A DNA stretch of 46,917 nt from Desulfovibrio legallii (GTDB lineage: Bacteria; Desulfobacterota; Desulfovibrionia; Desulfovibrionales; Desulfovibrionaceae). Positions 31,346-38,223 of the stretch are shown in pieces; within the stretch, counting starts at the first letter, position 1, and every line of letters starts with the position of its first letter. Position numbers and translations under genes: made by a program. The DNA is taken from assembly GCF_900102485.1 (NCBI RefSeq), contig NZ_FNBX01000020.1:1-46917 (forward strand), written 5' to 3'. The notes under the pieces are model-generated. The model had not been told where the DNA came from, searched no databases, and was given only the letters and a program-made list of their open reading frames with translations.

Positions 31346-33014
31346 CCGCCACAAGCGTCCAGCAGATGGCCCCCGCGATGACGCCGTAGAGCAGGAAGGG
31401 CCAGAAAGTGCGGCGCAGCACTTCGCCCTCCCGGCCGGAAAGGCCCACCACCGCGCAGGCGGCCACGATGTTGTGCACGCAGATCATGTTGCCCATGGCC
31501 CCGCCCACGGCCTGGGCGGCTACGATGATCTGGCGGGGCAGCTCCAGGGTGCCGGCCATGTTCCACTGAAATTCGGCGAACATGAGGTCGGAGACCGTGT
31601 TGGAGCCGGTGATGAAGGCCCCAAGGCCGCCCACAAAGGCCGCCAGCATGGGCCAGACGCCGCCGGCAAAAGCGCCCACGGCCTGGGCCAGAGCCAGGGG
31701 CATGGAGGGCGCGTCCACGGAGTTGACCGCAGAGCCGCGGAAAATGGAAACCATGGCCACGGCAAAAACCAGGGCGATGGTGGGGGCCTTCATCTTTCTG
31801 AGGCTTTCTTTCCAGGCGCGGGAAACGGCCTGGCCGGACATTTTGTGGAGCAGAATGGTAACCAGCGCAACCAGAATGAAGAACGTGCCGGGCAGATACA
31901 GATAATCAATGCTGGCGTTAACGCCGTTGAAGCCCAGAATGTTGGTAAAGCTGATTTTTTGCTGGGTCAGCCAGCCCTTGAGCCCCAAAGAGGGGATGCG
32001 CGTGATGACCAGAAGCGCACAGATGATTCCATAGGGCAGCCAGGCGAGAAACTGGCTCATATGGGCATGGAAGTCGGTCTTGGTGCTGGCGGGCACGGTG
32101 CCGGTCCAGGCTTTGTCCCACTGGCTGGCGGGGGCGAAGTCCCAGGATTCCGTGGGCACGCAGAACCCTTTCTTGGTGCCCCAGACCACTACGCCGAGGC
32201 CCAGCAGGCCGCCCAGCAGGGAGGGAAATTCGGGCCCCAGCACCCAGGCGCAGAAAAGGTAGGGCACAAGAAAGCAGACGGCGGCGAACACGCAGTATTT
32301 CCAGGCGCGGAAGCCGAGGGCCCAGGATTTTTCCACCCCGAAGAAGCGGGTGAGGAAGCCCAGCATGAAGATGGTGATGATGATGGCCATGGGGGCGTGC
32401 ATGATGGTGGCCCATTCGCCCACGGCTTTGCAGAAGGCGTCGTAGCTCTGGAAGGAGAGACCGGGGTTGGCGGCCACGGCTTCGGCGATGCTGCCTTTGA
32501 GGAAGCCAAAGCCCACCAGCACGGGGGTGCCCACCGCGCCGAAGGTGACGGGCACGGAGTTGAAGACCAGGCAGACCACGGCGGCGGCCATGGCCGGGAA
32601 GCCCAGGGCCAGAAGCAGGGGGGCGGCCAGGGCGGCGGGGGTGCCGAAGCCGGCCGCGCCTTCAATGAAGGCGGCGAACATAAAGCCGATGATGATGACC
32701 TGCACGCGCCGGTCGCGGCTCACGTCCCGCATGCCGCACTGGATGGTTTCCATGCCGCCGCTTTCCTCAAGGGTGTAAAGGATGAGGATGGCGCCGAAGA
32801 CGATGATCAGCACGCCGATGGCGACAACAAGGCCCTGCAAAGACAGGGCCGCAAGGTAAAGGATATCCAGTTTCCAGCCGATGACGCCGCTTACGGCGCA
32901 GGCCAGCCAGGCTACGGGCATGGCCCGGGTGGCGGGCCAGCGCAGCCCTACCATGAGAATCAGGGCGATAAAGATGGGGATTACCGCCAGCAGGGCCAGT
33001 ATTCCTATGGACAT
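31326..33014 (-). CDS. lctP: L-lactate permease
   Basis: LctP/GlcA-family secondary transporter that imports lactate, the classic electron donor of these bacteria. The 562-residue protein has 12-14 membrane helices. Landmarks are [33 protein letters not shown] and [21 protein letters not shown] chose the ATG at 33014 with AAAAGGAG upstream rather than a GTG two codons earlier. It is monocistronic as far as visible: glnS lies upstream on the same strand but ends with its own terminator. The stop codon sits inside a 16-bp tandem repeat array. Confidence 0.94.
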   Translation of the reverse strand: MSIGILALLAVIPIFIALILMVGLRWPATRAMPVAWLACAVSGVIGWKLDILYLAALSLQGLVVAIGVLIIVFGAILILYTLEESGGMETIQCGMRDVSRDRRVQVIIIGFMFAAFIEGAAGFGTPAALAAPLLLALGFPAMAAAVVCLVFNSVPVTFGAVGTPVLVGFGFLKGSIAEAVAANPGLSFQSYDAFCKAVGEWATIMHAPMAIIITIFMLGFLTRFFGVEKSWALGFRAWKYCVFAAVCFLVPYLFCAWVLGPEFPSLLGGLLGLGVVVWGTKKGFCVPTESWDFAPASQWDKAWTGTVPASTKTDFHAHMSQFLAWLPYGIICALLVITRIPSLGLKGWLTQQKISFTNILGFNGVNASIDYLYLPGTFFILVALVTILLHKMSGQAVSRAWKESLRKMKAPTIALVFAVAMVSIFRGSAVNSVDAPSMPLALAQAVGAFAGGVWPMLAAFVGGLGAFITGSNTVSDLMFAEFQWNMAGTLELPRQIIVAAQAVGGAMGNMICVHNIVAACAVVGLSGREGEVLRRTFWPFLLYGVIAGAICWTLVAVNPNVF

Positions 33015-33332
33015 GGGCACTCCTTTTGCTGTTGTGCGCGTTGCGGTGGGGGAGGCCGCCGCGCGCCGTTTATCTTTCTTTGTGTACTCAAAGAGGGATA
33101 GACGCGGGTATAGTGCAAGCCGCGCTGCATCGTGGGGCGCAGCGACGTTTGTTAAAGGTTAGGCTGTTGGACGAGGGGACGCGCGGTGCTGGTCCTTTGG
33201 TCGGCCTGCTGCCGTAACGGGCAGAAAATTCCCTGCAAAAGCTAAGTTGGCATACGCTACACTATTTTTGCGGGGATTTCCAGCTAGGGCGGCAAAAAAG
33301 TGTCCGGCGGCCAGGCCCCGGAAAAATCAGAC
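33015..33332. other. Upstream region of lactate permease
   Basis: No gene seen. On the minus strand there is a TTGCAC/TATACC-like patch around 33096-33112, and a T/A-rich patch at 33260-33280, but no convincing promoter or operator pair. It is the place to look for lactate-responsive control. Confidence 0.4.
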
Positions 33333-33367
33333 AAAAAGGCCGCCGGGGGAACCCAGCGGCCTTTGTG
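33333..33367 (-). terminator. Bidirectional-looking terminator after glnS
   Basis: An 8-bp perfect stem (AAGGCCGC and GCGGCCTT, 33336-33343 and 33356-33363) has a T tract on both strands. It lies about 50 bases beyond the glnS stop and will mainly end that transcript. Confidence 0.82.
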
Positions 33368-33413
33368 CTTTTTTTATTTTGCGGTCGTGCGGATTTCGCC
33401 GCCCTGGGCGGCG

Positions 33414-35141
33414 CTAGCCTTTGCGCTCCAGTTTGGCCCAGGTGTCGCGCAGGGTGGCGGTGCGGTTAAACACGGGCAGGGCGGCGGTACTGTCTTTGTC
33501 TTTGCAGAAGTAGCCCAGCCGTTCAAACTGCACGGCCTCGCCGGTTTCAAGGGCTGCGGCGGCCGGTTCCAGCAGGCCGCGGACCACCTGGAGGGAATGG
33601 GGGTTGAGGTTATCGAGAAAGGTTTTGCCTTCCGGGGCTTCGTCGGGGTTTTCCACGGCAAAGAGCTGGCTGTAGAGGCGCACCTCGGCGGGCACGGCGC
33701 TGGCCGCGGCAACCCAGTGGATGGTGCCCTTGACCTTACGGCCGTCGGGGCTCTGGCCGCCGCGGCTCTGCGGGTCGTAAACGCAGCGCAGCTCGCGCAC
33801 GTTGCCGTCCTGATCCAGGAGGGCTTCGCGGCAGGTGAGCAGATAGGCGTAGCGCAGGCGCACTTCCGCGCCGGGGGAGAGGCGGTGGTATTTTTGGGGC
33901 GGATCCAGGCGAAAGTCGTCGCGCTCAATATAGATTTCGCGGGCAAAGGGCGTCTTGCGGCTGCCGTAGGCGGGGTCTTCGGGGTGGAAGGGCATTTCCA
34001 GCTCTTCCACCTGGCCTTCGGGGTAGTTTTCGATGACGACCTTGATGGGGTCCAGCACGGCCATCAGGCGTTTGGCGTGGGCGTTGAGGCGCTCGCGGAT
34101 GCAGAATTCCAGCATGGCGTAATCCACCACGGAGTCGGCGCGGGCCAGGCCGATGCGGGCGCAGAATTCGCGCAGGGCTTCGGGGGGCACGCCGCGGCGG
34201 CGCAGGCCGCTTAAGGTGGGCATGCGCGGGTCGTCCCAGCCGGAGACGTGACCTTCCCTGACCAGCTGGATGAGCTTGCGCTTGGAAAGGATGGTATAGG
34301 TCAGGTTAAGGCGGGCAAATTCGATCTGCTGCGGGTGGTATACGCCAAGGGTATCCAGCACCCAGTCGTAGAGCTCCCGGTTGTTGACGAATTCCAGGGT
34401 GCAGAGGGAGTGGGTGATGCCTTCAATGGAGTCCGACAGGCAGTGGGTGTAGTCGTACATGGGGTAGATGCGCCAGGCCTCGCCCGTGCGGTGGTGGGCG
34501 GCGTGGCGGATGCGGTAGAGCGTTGGGTCGCGCATGACCAGGTTGGGGGAGGCCATGTCGATTTTGGCGCGCAGCACGCGGGAGCCGTCGGGGAATTCGC
34601 CGGCGCGCATGCGGCGGAAGAGGTCGAGGTTTTCTTCCACGCTGCGGTTGCGCCAGGGGCTTTCGCGTCCGGGCCTGGTGAGGGTGCCGCGGTACTCGCG
34701 GATGGCGTCGGCGGAGAGGTCATCCACATAGGCCTTGCCCATTTTGATGAGCTCTTCGGCGTAGCTGTAGAGCCGCTCAAAGTAGTCTGAGGCGTAAAAT
34801 TCGCGGTCTTCCCAGTCGCCGCCCAGCCAGCGCACGTCCTCGCGGATGGCGTCCACATATTCCGTGTCTTCCTTGGTGGGGTTGGTGTCGTCGAAGCGCA
34901 GGTTGCACTGGCCGTGAAATTCTTTGGCCACGCCGAAATTGAGGCAGATGGATTTGGCGTGCCCCAGGTGCAGGTAGCCGTTGGGCTCCGGGGGAAAGCG
35001 GGTATGCACCTTGCCGCCGAAGCGGCCGGAGGCGTTGTCCTGCAGGATGCGGGCGCGGATGAAGTCCGTGCCGGGTCTGGCCGCGGCCGCTTCAGGCGCG
35101 GCGGCAGCGGCGGGGCTGGCGGAATGGTGTTCAGAAGACAT
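33414..35141 (-). CDS. glnS: Glutaminyl-tRNA synthetase
   Basis: Class I synthetase that charges tRNA-Gln. The 575-residue protein has the HIGH-type motif in [15 protein letters not shown], the substrate region [10 protein letters not shown], the KMSKS equivalent LSKRK, and the two C-terminal anticodon-binding beta barrels. The first ~25 residues after MSSEHHS are Ala/Pro-rich and dispensable-looking. I chose the ATG at 35141 with AAGGGAG upstream; a TTG nine codons earlier is less likely. A dedicated GlnRS implies direct charging of Gln rather than the amidotransferase route. It is divergent from tRNA-Ser. Confidence 0.96.
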   Translation of the reverse strand: MSSEHHSASPAAAAAPEAAAARPGTDFIRARILQDNASGRFGGKVHTRFPPEPNGYLHLGHAKSICLNFGVAKEFHGQCNLRFDDTNPTKEDTEYVDAIREDVRWLGGDWEDREFYASDYFERLYSYAEELIKMGKAYVDDLSADAIREYRGTLTRPGRESPWRNRSVEENLDLFRRMRAGEFPDGSRVLRAKIDMASPNLVMRDPTLYRIRHAAHHRTGEAWRIYPMYDYTHCLSDSIEGITHSLCTLEFVNNRELYDWVLDTLGVYHPQQIEFARLNLTYTILSKRKLIQLVREGHVSGWDDPRMPTLSGLRRRGVPPEALREFCARIGLARADSVVDYAMLEFCIRERLNAHAKRLMAVLDPIKVVIENYPEGQVEELEMPFHPEDPAYGSRKTPFAREIYIERDDFRLDPPQKYHRLSPGAEVRLRYAYLLTCREALLDQDGNVRELRCVYDPQSRGGQSPDGRKVKGTIHWVAAASAVPAEVRLYSQLFAVENPDEAPEGKTFLDNLNPHSLQVVRGLLEPAAAALETGEAVQFERLGYFCKDKDSTAALPVFNRTATLRDTWAKLERKG

Positions 35142-35297
35142 GGACGGGCTCCCTTGCTGTGACGTCAATGCAGCCGTATAATCTACGTCAAGGCGCAGCT
35201 GCGGTCAATGCGCCGAGGCCTGGGGCGCTTGACAGGTTCGGGCCGCTGAGCTAGTGTGCGTCTTCGCCGGAAGCGCGCTCAGGGCGCGCGGCAGCGC

Positions 35298-35389
35298 GGA
35301 GAGGTGTCCGAGCTGGTCTAAGGAGCACGATTGGAAATCGTGTGTACGTTAACAGCGTACCGAGAGTTCGAATCTCTCCCTCTCCGCCA
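35298..35389 (+). tRNA. tRNA-Ser (anticodon GGA)
   Basis: A 92-base cloverleaf including an encoded CCA. The acceptor stem GGAGAGG pairs with CCTCTCC; the anticodon arm CACGA-TTGGAAA-TCGTG gives GGA (Ser UCC/UCU codons). It has the long variable arm typical of Ser tRNAs and a GTTCGAATC T-loop. The last 19 bases are part of a 22-base direct repeat recurring at 36618, marking it as an integration site. Confidence 0.97.
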
Positions 35390-35392
35390 GAA
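35371..35392 (+). repeat. attL-like 22-bp direct repeat (tRNA-Ser 3' end)
   Basis: The T-arm/acceptor 3' part of tRNA-Ser plus three bases beyond CCA. It is identical over 22 bases to 36618-36639 in the same orientation. This is the usual crossover sequence left by tyrosine-recombinase insertion into a tRNA gene. Confidence 0.85.
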
Positions 35393-35409
35393 TTTTGTTT
35401 CAAGTTGTC

Positions 35410-35458
35410 AAGAAAGACCGGAAGTCGTTGCTACAAGACGATTTCCGGTCTTTCTTTT
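35410..35458 (+). terminator. Terminator downstream of tRNA-Ser
   Basis: Eighteen- to twenty-base arms (AGAAAGACCGGAA... and ...TTCCGGTCTTTCT) with minor mismatch, followed by TTTTG. It lies 20 bases after the tRNA and inside the left end of the integrated element. Confidence 0.85.
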
Positions 35459-35551
35459 GTCTCATGTCGTCGGGTAAGAAACTGAGAAAACCGCCTCTTG
35501 TCTGGGTGAGCTTACCCCATTGCGTATTCCACTTGTAAGTTAGTGCTTATG

Positions 35552-35625
35552 TTGCTTGGGGTTGCCAAGTATTGCAAATTGCAGATGAAAGATACCTACT
35601 CTTGCCAATCGTTGCCAGAAGTTGC
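35552..35625. repeat. Helically phased TTGC repeats near the left attachment site
   Basis: TTGC occurs at 35552, 35562, 35572, 35602, 35612 and 35622, all in 10-bp register; four are TTGCC. The spacing puts them on one face of the helix, like arm-type sites for a tyrosine recombinase or sites for an excisionase. The rest of the gap 35459-35794 contains no recognisable gene. Confidence 0.55.
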
Positions 35626-35794
35626 CGAAACGCCCATTTCCTGGTTGCGGACAATAGCGGGCAATATCCGGCAGCAAGATTTGAGGGCCGAGCGGGGCAA
35701 AGCTGCGTATTCGCTCGCCTTCGGCAGTGCAACGCTCCAAACAGCTTTCACACCCACCTCTTGACTTCTTTCGCTTAAAAGCTACCATCTCCTC

Positions 35795-36127
35795 GTGGGA
35801 ATTATTCACTACACCACTGAAGACGGCACAGACCCATATCAAAAATGGGTAGATGCTCTGCGTGATAATCGCGCCAGGATTGCCGTTCTGCGGCGGATTG
35901 ACCGGGCGGCAATGGGTAACTTCGGCGACCACAAGGCTTGCCGGGATGGTGTTTCCGAGATGCGCATTGATGTCGGGCAGGGGTATCGTGTGTACTATTT
36001 CCAACATGGACAAACGCTGGTCGTGCTGCTGTGTGGCGGCGACAAGCGCACCCAGGACGCGGATATCAGCAAGGCCGTTGCCTACAGGGCCGATTTCCTG
36101 CGCCGGATGAAGGAGGAATTACAATGA
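35795..36127 (+). CDS. RelE/ParE-superfamily toxin (HigB/Gp49-like)
   Basis: This 110-residue protein has the pattern of the phage-derived Gp49-like/HigB killer family: PYQKWVDALRD, RRIDRAAMGNFGDHKACRDGVSEMRIDVGQGYRVYYF, and LLCGGDKRTQDADISKA followed by a basic C-terminal helix. Family members are ribosome-dependent mRNA interferases. The start is a GTG, with no strong ribosome site; a slightly different start is possible. Its TGA overlaps the antitoxin ATG by 4 bases (ATGA), giving the toxin-first order typical of higBA-type operons. It lies inside the tRNA-Ser element. Confidence 0.88.
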   Translation: MGIIHYTTEDGTDPYQKWVDALRDNRARIAVLRRIDRAAMGNFGDHKACRDGVSEMRIDVGQGYRVYYFQHGQTLVVLLCGGDKRTQDADISKAVAYRADFLRRMKEELQ

Positions 36128-36435
36128 GTAAGCCGTATATTTCCCATGAAGAAGCTACTATCGAGAGCTTCAAGAAAGACCCGAACTATGCCGCCGAATA
36201 CCTCAACGCCGTGCTTGAGGACGGCGATCAGGAAGAGCTTATGCTCGCCCTGCGCCGTATTGCTGCCGCCTTCGGCATGAAAGGCGTGGCGGAAACCGCG
36301 CAGCTTAACCCCAAGACGCTGTACCGCACGCTCTCGCCCGCCGGAAACCCCGAACTGCGCAGCTTTCAGGCCATTCTCGGCGCAATGGGCATGCGCCTTG
36401 CGGTAACGCCCCTGACGCGGGAACAGCATCAGTAA
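36124..36435 (+). CDS. HigA-like/addiction-module antidote protein
   Basis: This 103-residue protein is the partner of the upstream toxin. It starts MSKPYISHEEATIESFKKDP and ends with a helix-turn-helix region: LMLALRRIAAAFGMKGVAETAQLNPKTLYRTLSP in sense order, then GNPELRSFQAILGAMGMRLAV. That matches the probable-addiction-module antidote family found with Gp49-like toxins. It would neutralise the toxin and repress the operon by binding upstream DNA. GGAGGAATTACA precedes the ATG. A short A/T-rich hairpin follows at 36443. Confidence 0.88.
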   Translation: MSKPYISHEEATIESFKKDPNYAAEYLNAVLEDGDQEELMLALRRIAAAFGMKGVAETAQLNPKTLYRTLSPAGNPELRSFQAILGAMGMRLAVTPLTREQHQ

Positions 36436-36442
36436 GCCGTGC

Positions 36443-36467
36443 GTAAAAATCCATGTTCAGGATTTTA
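36443..36467 (+). terminator. Short hairpin after the antitoxin gene (shared with 38168)
   Basis: AAAATCC and GGATTTT pair around a 7-base loop, 8 bases after the antitoxin stop. The same 25-base segment with 3 changes recurs at 38168-38192 after the antitoxin remnant. The CC-to-TT change there still pairs through G-U. Confidence 0.5.
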
Positions 36468-36617
36468 ATTGAATCCGCAACGCTCCGGCTAACTCCCGGT
36501 GCGTCCGCCGTGGAATGCAAATAATTCAAGAAAATTTTGCGTGGGTAACTTTACAAGTAGCTATATTCTTGAAACATAAAACAGCAATCAATTACAGAAT
36601 GGTACGCTGCATGTTGT
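36468..36617. other. AT-rich right arm of the tRNA-Ser element
   Basis: No gene. Sequence becomes AT-rich towards the right attachment site, as usual for recombination arms. No further TTGCC series is seen here. Confidence 0.45.
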
Positions 36618-36639
36618 AATCTCTCCCTCTCCGCCAGAA
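36618..36639 (+). repeat. attR-like 22-bp direct repeat
   Basis: Second copy of the tRNA-Ser 3' end, identical to 35371-35392 and in the same orientation, in otherwise AT-rich non-tRNA sequence. It marks the right boundary of the integrated element. Confidence 0.85.
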
Positions 36640-36862
36640 ATATCAAACTAGTTCATATTGTTATGAGCTAAGTAAATATAAGCAGCTATACTTCCAGGTG
36701 CTACGCGCGGGGGTATGGCTGCTTTGTCTTTTCGCGTTCCAGCACCACGCGGGTCTACACCAAAGACCGGGGCAGCCGCTTTCAGCGGGCCCCTTCCCGA
36801 CAGTTTTACTGACCGATTCCCCAGCCATCGTGGATACGTTCGCTTGACCTTGTAGCTATGTG
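36640..36862. other. Spacer with a possible small open frame or gene fragment
   Basis: The first ~60 bases are AT-rich. The rest (36705-36855) is GC-rich and codon-like. An ATG at 36715 opens 46 codons ending at 36855 with no family resemblance, and another frame reads a short fragment ending SRFQRAPSRQFY. It may be the tail of a decayed gene. I do not call it a gene. Confidence 0.35.
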
Positions 36863-36881
36863 TAGTTAATATGACTAACTA
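36863..36881. promoter_or_regulatory. Operator-like inverted repeat before the RHH toxin-antitoxin operon
   Basis: TAGTTA and TAACTA (36863-36868 and 36876-36881) flank 7 bases, ending 16 bases before the antitoxin ATG and abutting its AGGAG ribosome site. This is a likely autoregulatory site for the ribbon-helix-helix antitoxin. Confidence 0.55.
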
Positions 36882-36897
36882 TAGGAGACTAAAAGCC

Positions 36898-37191
36898 ATG
36901 CCAGCACAAATTCAAGCCACCCCCATAAGCATACGACTCCCCGCCGACCTCAAAGCGCGGGTGCAGGGCCTTGCCGCAGCAAGGCAGCGTTCTACCAACG
37001 CTCTTGTGGTGCAGGCTGTTGCGGCCTTTGTGGAGCGGGAAGAAAAGCGGGAAGCCCTTCGTCAGGAGTGTATCGCCGCTCATGAGCATTACCAGCAGAC
37101 GGGCCTGCACGTCACCCAGGCGGAAGTGAAAGACTGGATTGCCCAGCTCCGCCAAGGTAAGCAGGTGGATGCTCCCAAATGTCATATATAG
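36898..37191 (+). CDS. Ribbon-helix-helix (CopG/ParD-like) antitoxin
   Basis: This 97-residue protein has an N-terminal RHH segment (PISIRLPADLKARVQGLAAA and RSTNALVVQAVAAFVERE), the DNA-binding fold of CopG/RelB/ParD antitoxins, then a C-terminal toxin-binding tail (VTQAEVKDWIAQLRQGK). I chose the ATG at 36898 because AGGAG lies 8 bases upstream; an upstream in-frame ATG at 36871 falls within the operator and has no ribosome site. It overlaps the toxin gene by 13 bases. The pair is unrelated in family to the one in the tRNA element 0.5 kb to the left. Confidence 0.87.
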   Translation: MPAQIQATPISIRLPADLKARVQGLAAARQRSTNALVVQAVAAFVEREEKREALRQECIAAHEHYQQTGLHVTQAEVKDWIAQLRQGKQVDAPKCHI

Positions 37192-37472
37192 TGCGCTGGT
37201 CGGACAACGCGTTGGCTTCACTCGTGCGGGTGCATGCTTTTTGGGCGAAAAGTGACCCGCAGGCAGCGCAGAAGGCCTTGGACGCCATAGAGGCGGGTAC
37301 GGCCGTGTTGGAGCAATTCCCCCATGCCGGACGGCCTACTGACGATTTGGAGCCTGAACACCGGGAGCTGTTGATTCCTTTTGGCGCCTCTGGCTACGCC
37401 GTGTTCTATGAAGTGGGGGAAGGATATGCGCTTATCCTTTCCCTCAAGCATCAACGCGAAGCAGGGTATTGA
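37179..37472 (+). CDS. RelE/ParE-family toxin
   Basis: This 97-residue protein starts MSYIVRWSDNALASLVRVHAF and contains the ParE/RelE pattern QAAQKALDAIEAGTAVLEQFPHAGRPTDD, RELLIPFGASGYAVFYEV and a C-terminal ILSLKHQREAGY (basic/His end typical of the family). ParE members poison gyrase and RelE members cut mRNA; which applies here cannot be told. Translation is coupled to the antitoxin by a 13-base overlap. Downstream is transposase debris. Confidence 0.87.
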   Translation: MSYIVRWSDNALASLVRVHAFWAKSDPQAAQKALDAIEAGTAVLEQFPHAGRPTDDLEPEHRELLIPFGASGYAVFYEVGEGYALILSLKHQREAGY

Positions 37473-37613
37473 CGGTATTTGCAGTGCGTAATCCACACTC
37501 GAACTCCCAACATCTCCTCAGACGGTTGGTATGTCCGTTGGTATGAAAGAGAGGTGGTTTCGGAAAAACGGACCATGGGCTAAGGTGGACGTAAGAAGCC
37601 AGAGGAGGCTTTT

Positions 37614-38093
37614 ATGTCCCAATGGGGAGGGAAGTCCACCGTTGCGTTTAAGACTCGCGTCGCCCTGGATGCCCTGTCCGGAGAGCATACATTGTCCGAA
37701 CTCGCCGGCAAATATGGCGTGCATCCCCATCAAGTTTCCCAGTGGGGAAACAGCAGGCCAGGGAACAGATTGCGGCAGGCTTTGCCGGCAAGGCCCAGAA
37801 GACCCGGCAGAGCGATGAAGTCCGGATAAGGGAACTCCATGCCACGATTGGTCAACGCACTGTGGAGAAGGATTTTTTGCAGCAAGCCTTCGCCAAAATT
37901 TGAGCTATGAGCGAAGGCGTAAAATTGTCGCCGCAGACCACCAAGTGCTCAGTGTTCGGCGGCAGTGCGAAATCCTCAAACTGCAACGCTCAACGTATTA
38001 TTATAAGGCGATCGGCGGGTCCGTATACAACTTGGCGCTCATGAAACGCATCGGCGAAGTGTTTCTGAATTTGCCCTTCTTCGGCTCCCGGCA
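37614..38093 (+). pseudogene. Remnant of an IS3-family transposase (orfA and start of orfB)
   Basis: The ATG at 37614 (AGAGGAGG upstream) opens an IS3 OrfA: VALDALSGEHTLSELAGKYGVHPHQVSQW. The frame then breaks within TGGGGAAAC at ~37741-37749. The correct continuation, KQQAREQIAAGFAGKAQK... to FLQQAFAKI, lies in another frame and ends at 37903. OrfB overlaps (from TTG 37900): LSYERRRKIVAADHQVLSVRRQ, LKLQRSTYYYK and ALMKRIGEVFLNLPFFGSRQ. It is cut off there, before any DDE catalytic residue. No terminal inverted repeats were found. It is dead and incomplete. Confidence 0.82.
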
Positions 38094-38096
38094 AAA

Positions 38097-38171
38097 ATCG
38101 ACACGCTTTTCAAGGTGCTCACGCCGATGGGGTTTAAGCTCACCATTGTTCCGGTGGATGAAGGCGTGTAA
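38097..38171 (+). pseudogene. C-terminal fragment of an XRE/HigA-type antitoxin
   Basis: Directly after the broken orfB the sequence reads IDTLFKVLTPMGFKLTIVPV then DEGV and a stop. This is the characteristic last ~25 residues of helix-turn-helix antitoxins. The rest of the gene is missing, so a deletion or insertion joined it to the IS remnant. A 25-base hairpin motif shared with 36443 follows its stop. Confidence 0.65.
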
Positions 38172-38192
38172 AAATTTATGGTCAGGATTTTA
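38168..38192 (+). terminator. Short hairpin after the antitoxin remnant (second copy)
   Basis: 22 of 25 bases match 36443-36467. The stem AAAAUUU/GGAUUUU still forms through two G-U pairs. It overlaps the remnant's stop codon. Confidence 0.45.
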
Positions 38193-38223
38193 GGTGGCGG
38201 GGCTTGCGCCCCGCCACCGCGCG

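Larger units (their letters stand above)
35371..36639 (+). mobile_element. Small integrated element at tRNA-Ser, carrying a toxin-antitoxin pair and no integrase
   Basis: A 1,247-bp segment (repeat to repeat) is bounded by identical 22-bp copies of the tRNA-Ser 3' end. Inside are a terminator, six TTGC motifs in 10-bp phase near the left end, a RelE-type toxin and its antitoxin, and an AT-rich right arm. There is no recombinase gene and no room for one. It is either the remnant of a larger island that shrank by deletion, or an element moved by an integrase supplied elsewhere. Boundaries are seen directly; mobility is inferred. Confidence 0.7.

Noticed and set aside
33090..33115. Sigma-54 promoter upstream of lactate permease
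   Set aside because: A TTGCAC is present but the GG of the -24 box is missing at the required spacing.
35540..36013. Minus-strand open frame as an integrase remnant in the tRNA element
   Set aside because: The translation contains none of the tyrosine-recombinase motifs (R, HxxR, Y) and lies antisense to the toxin gene.
36715..36855. 46-codon open frame in the spacer right of the tRNA element
   Set aside because: ATG lacks a good ribosome site and the product matches nothing known to me; left as a possible fragment in the spacer entry.
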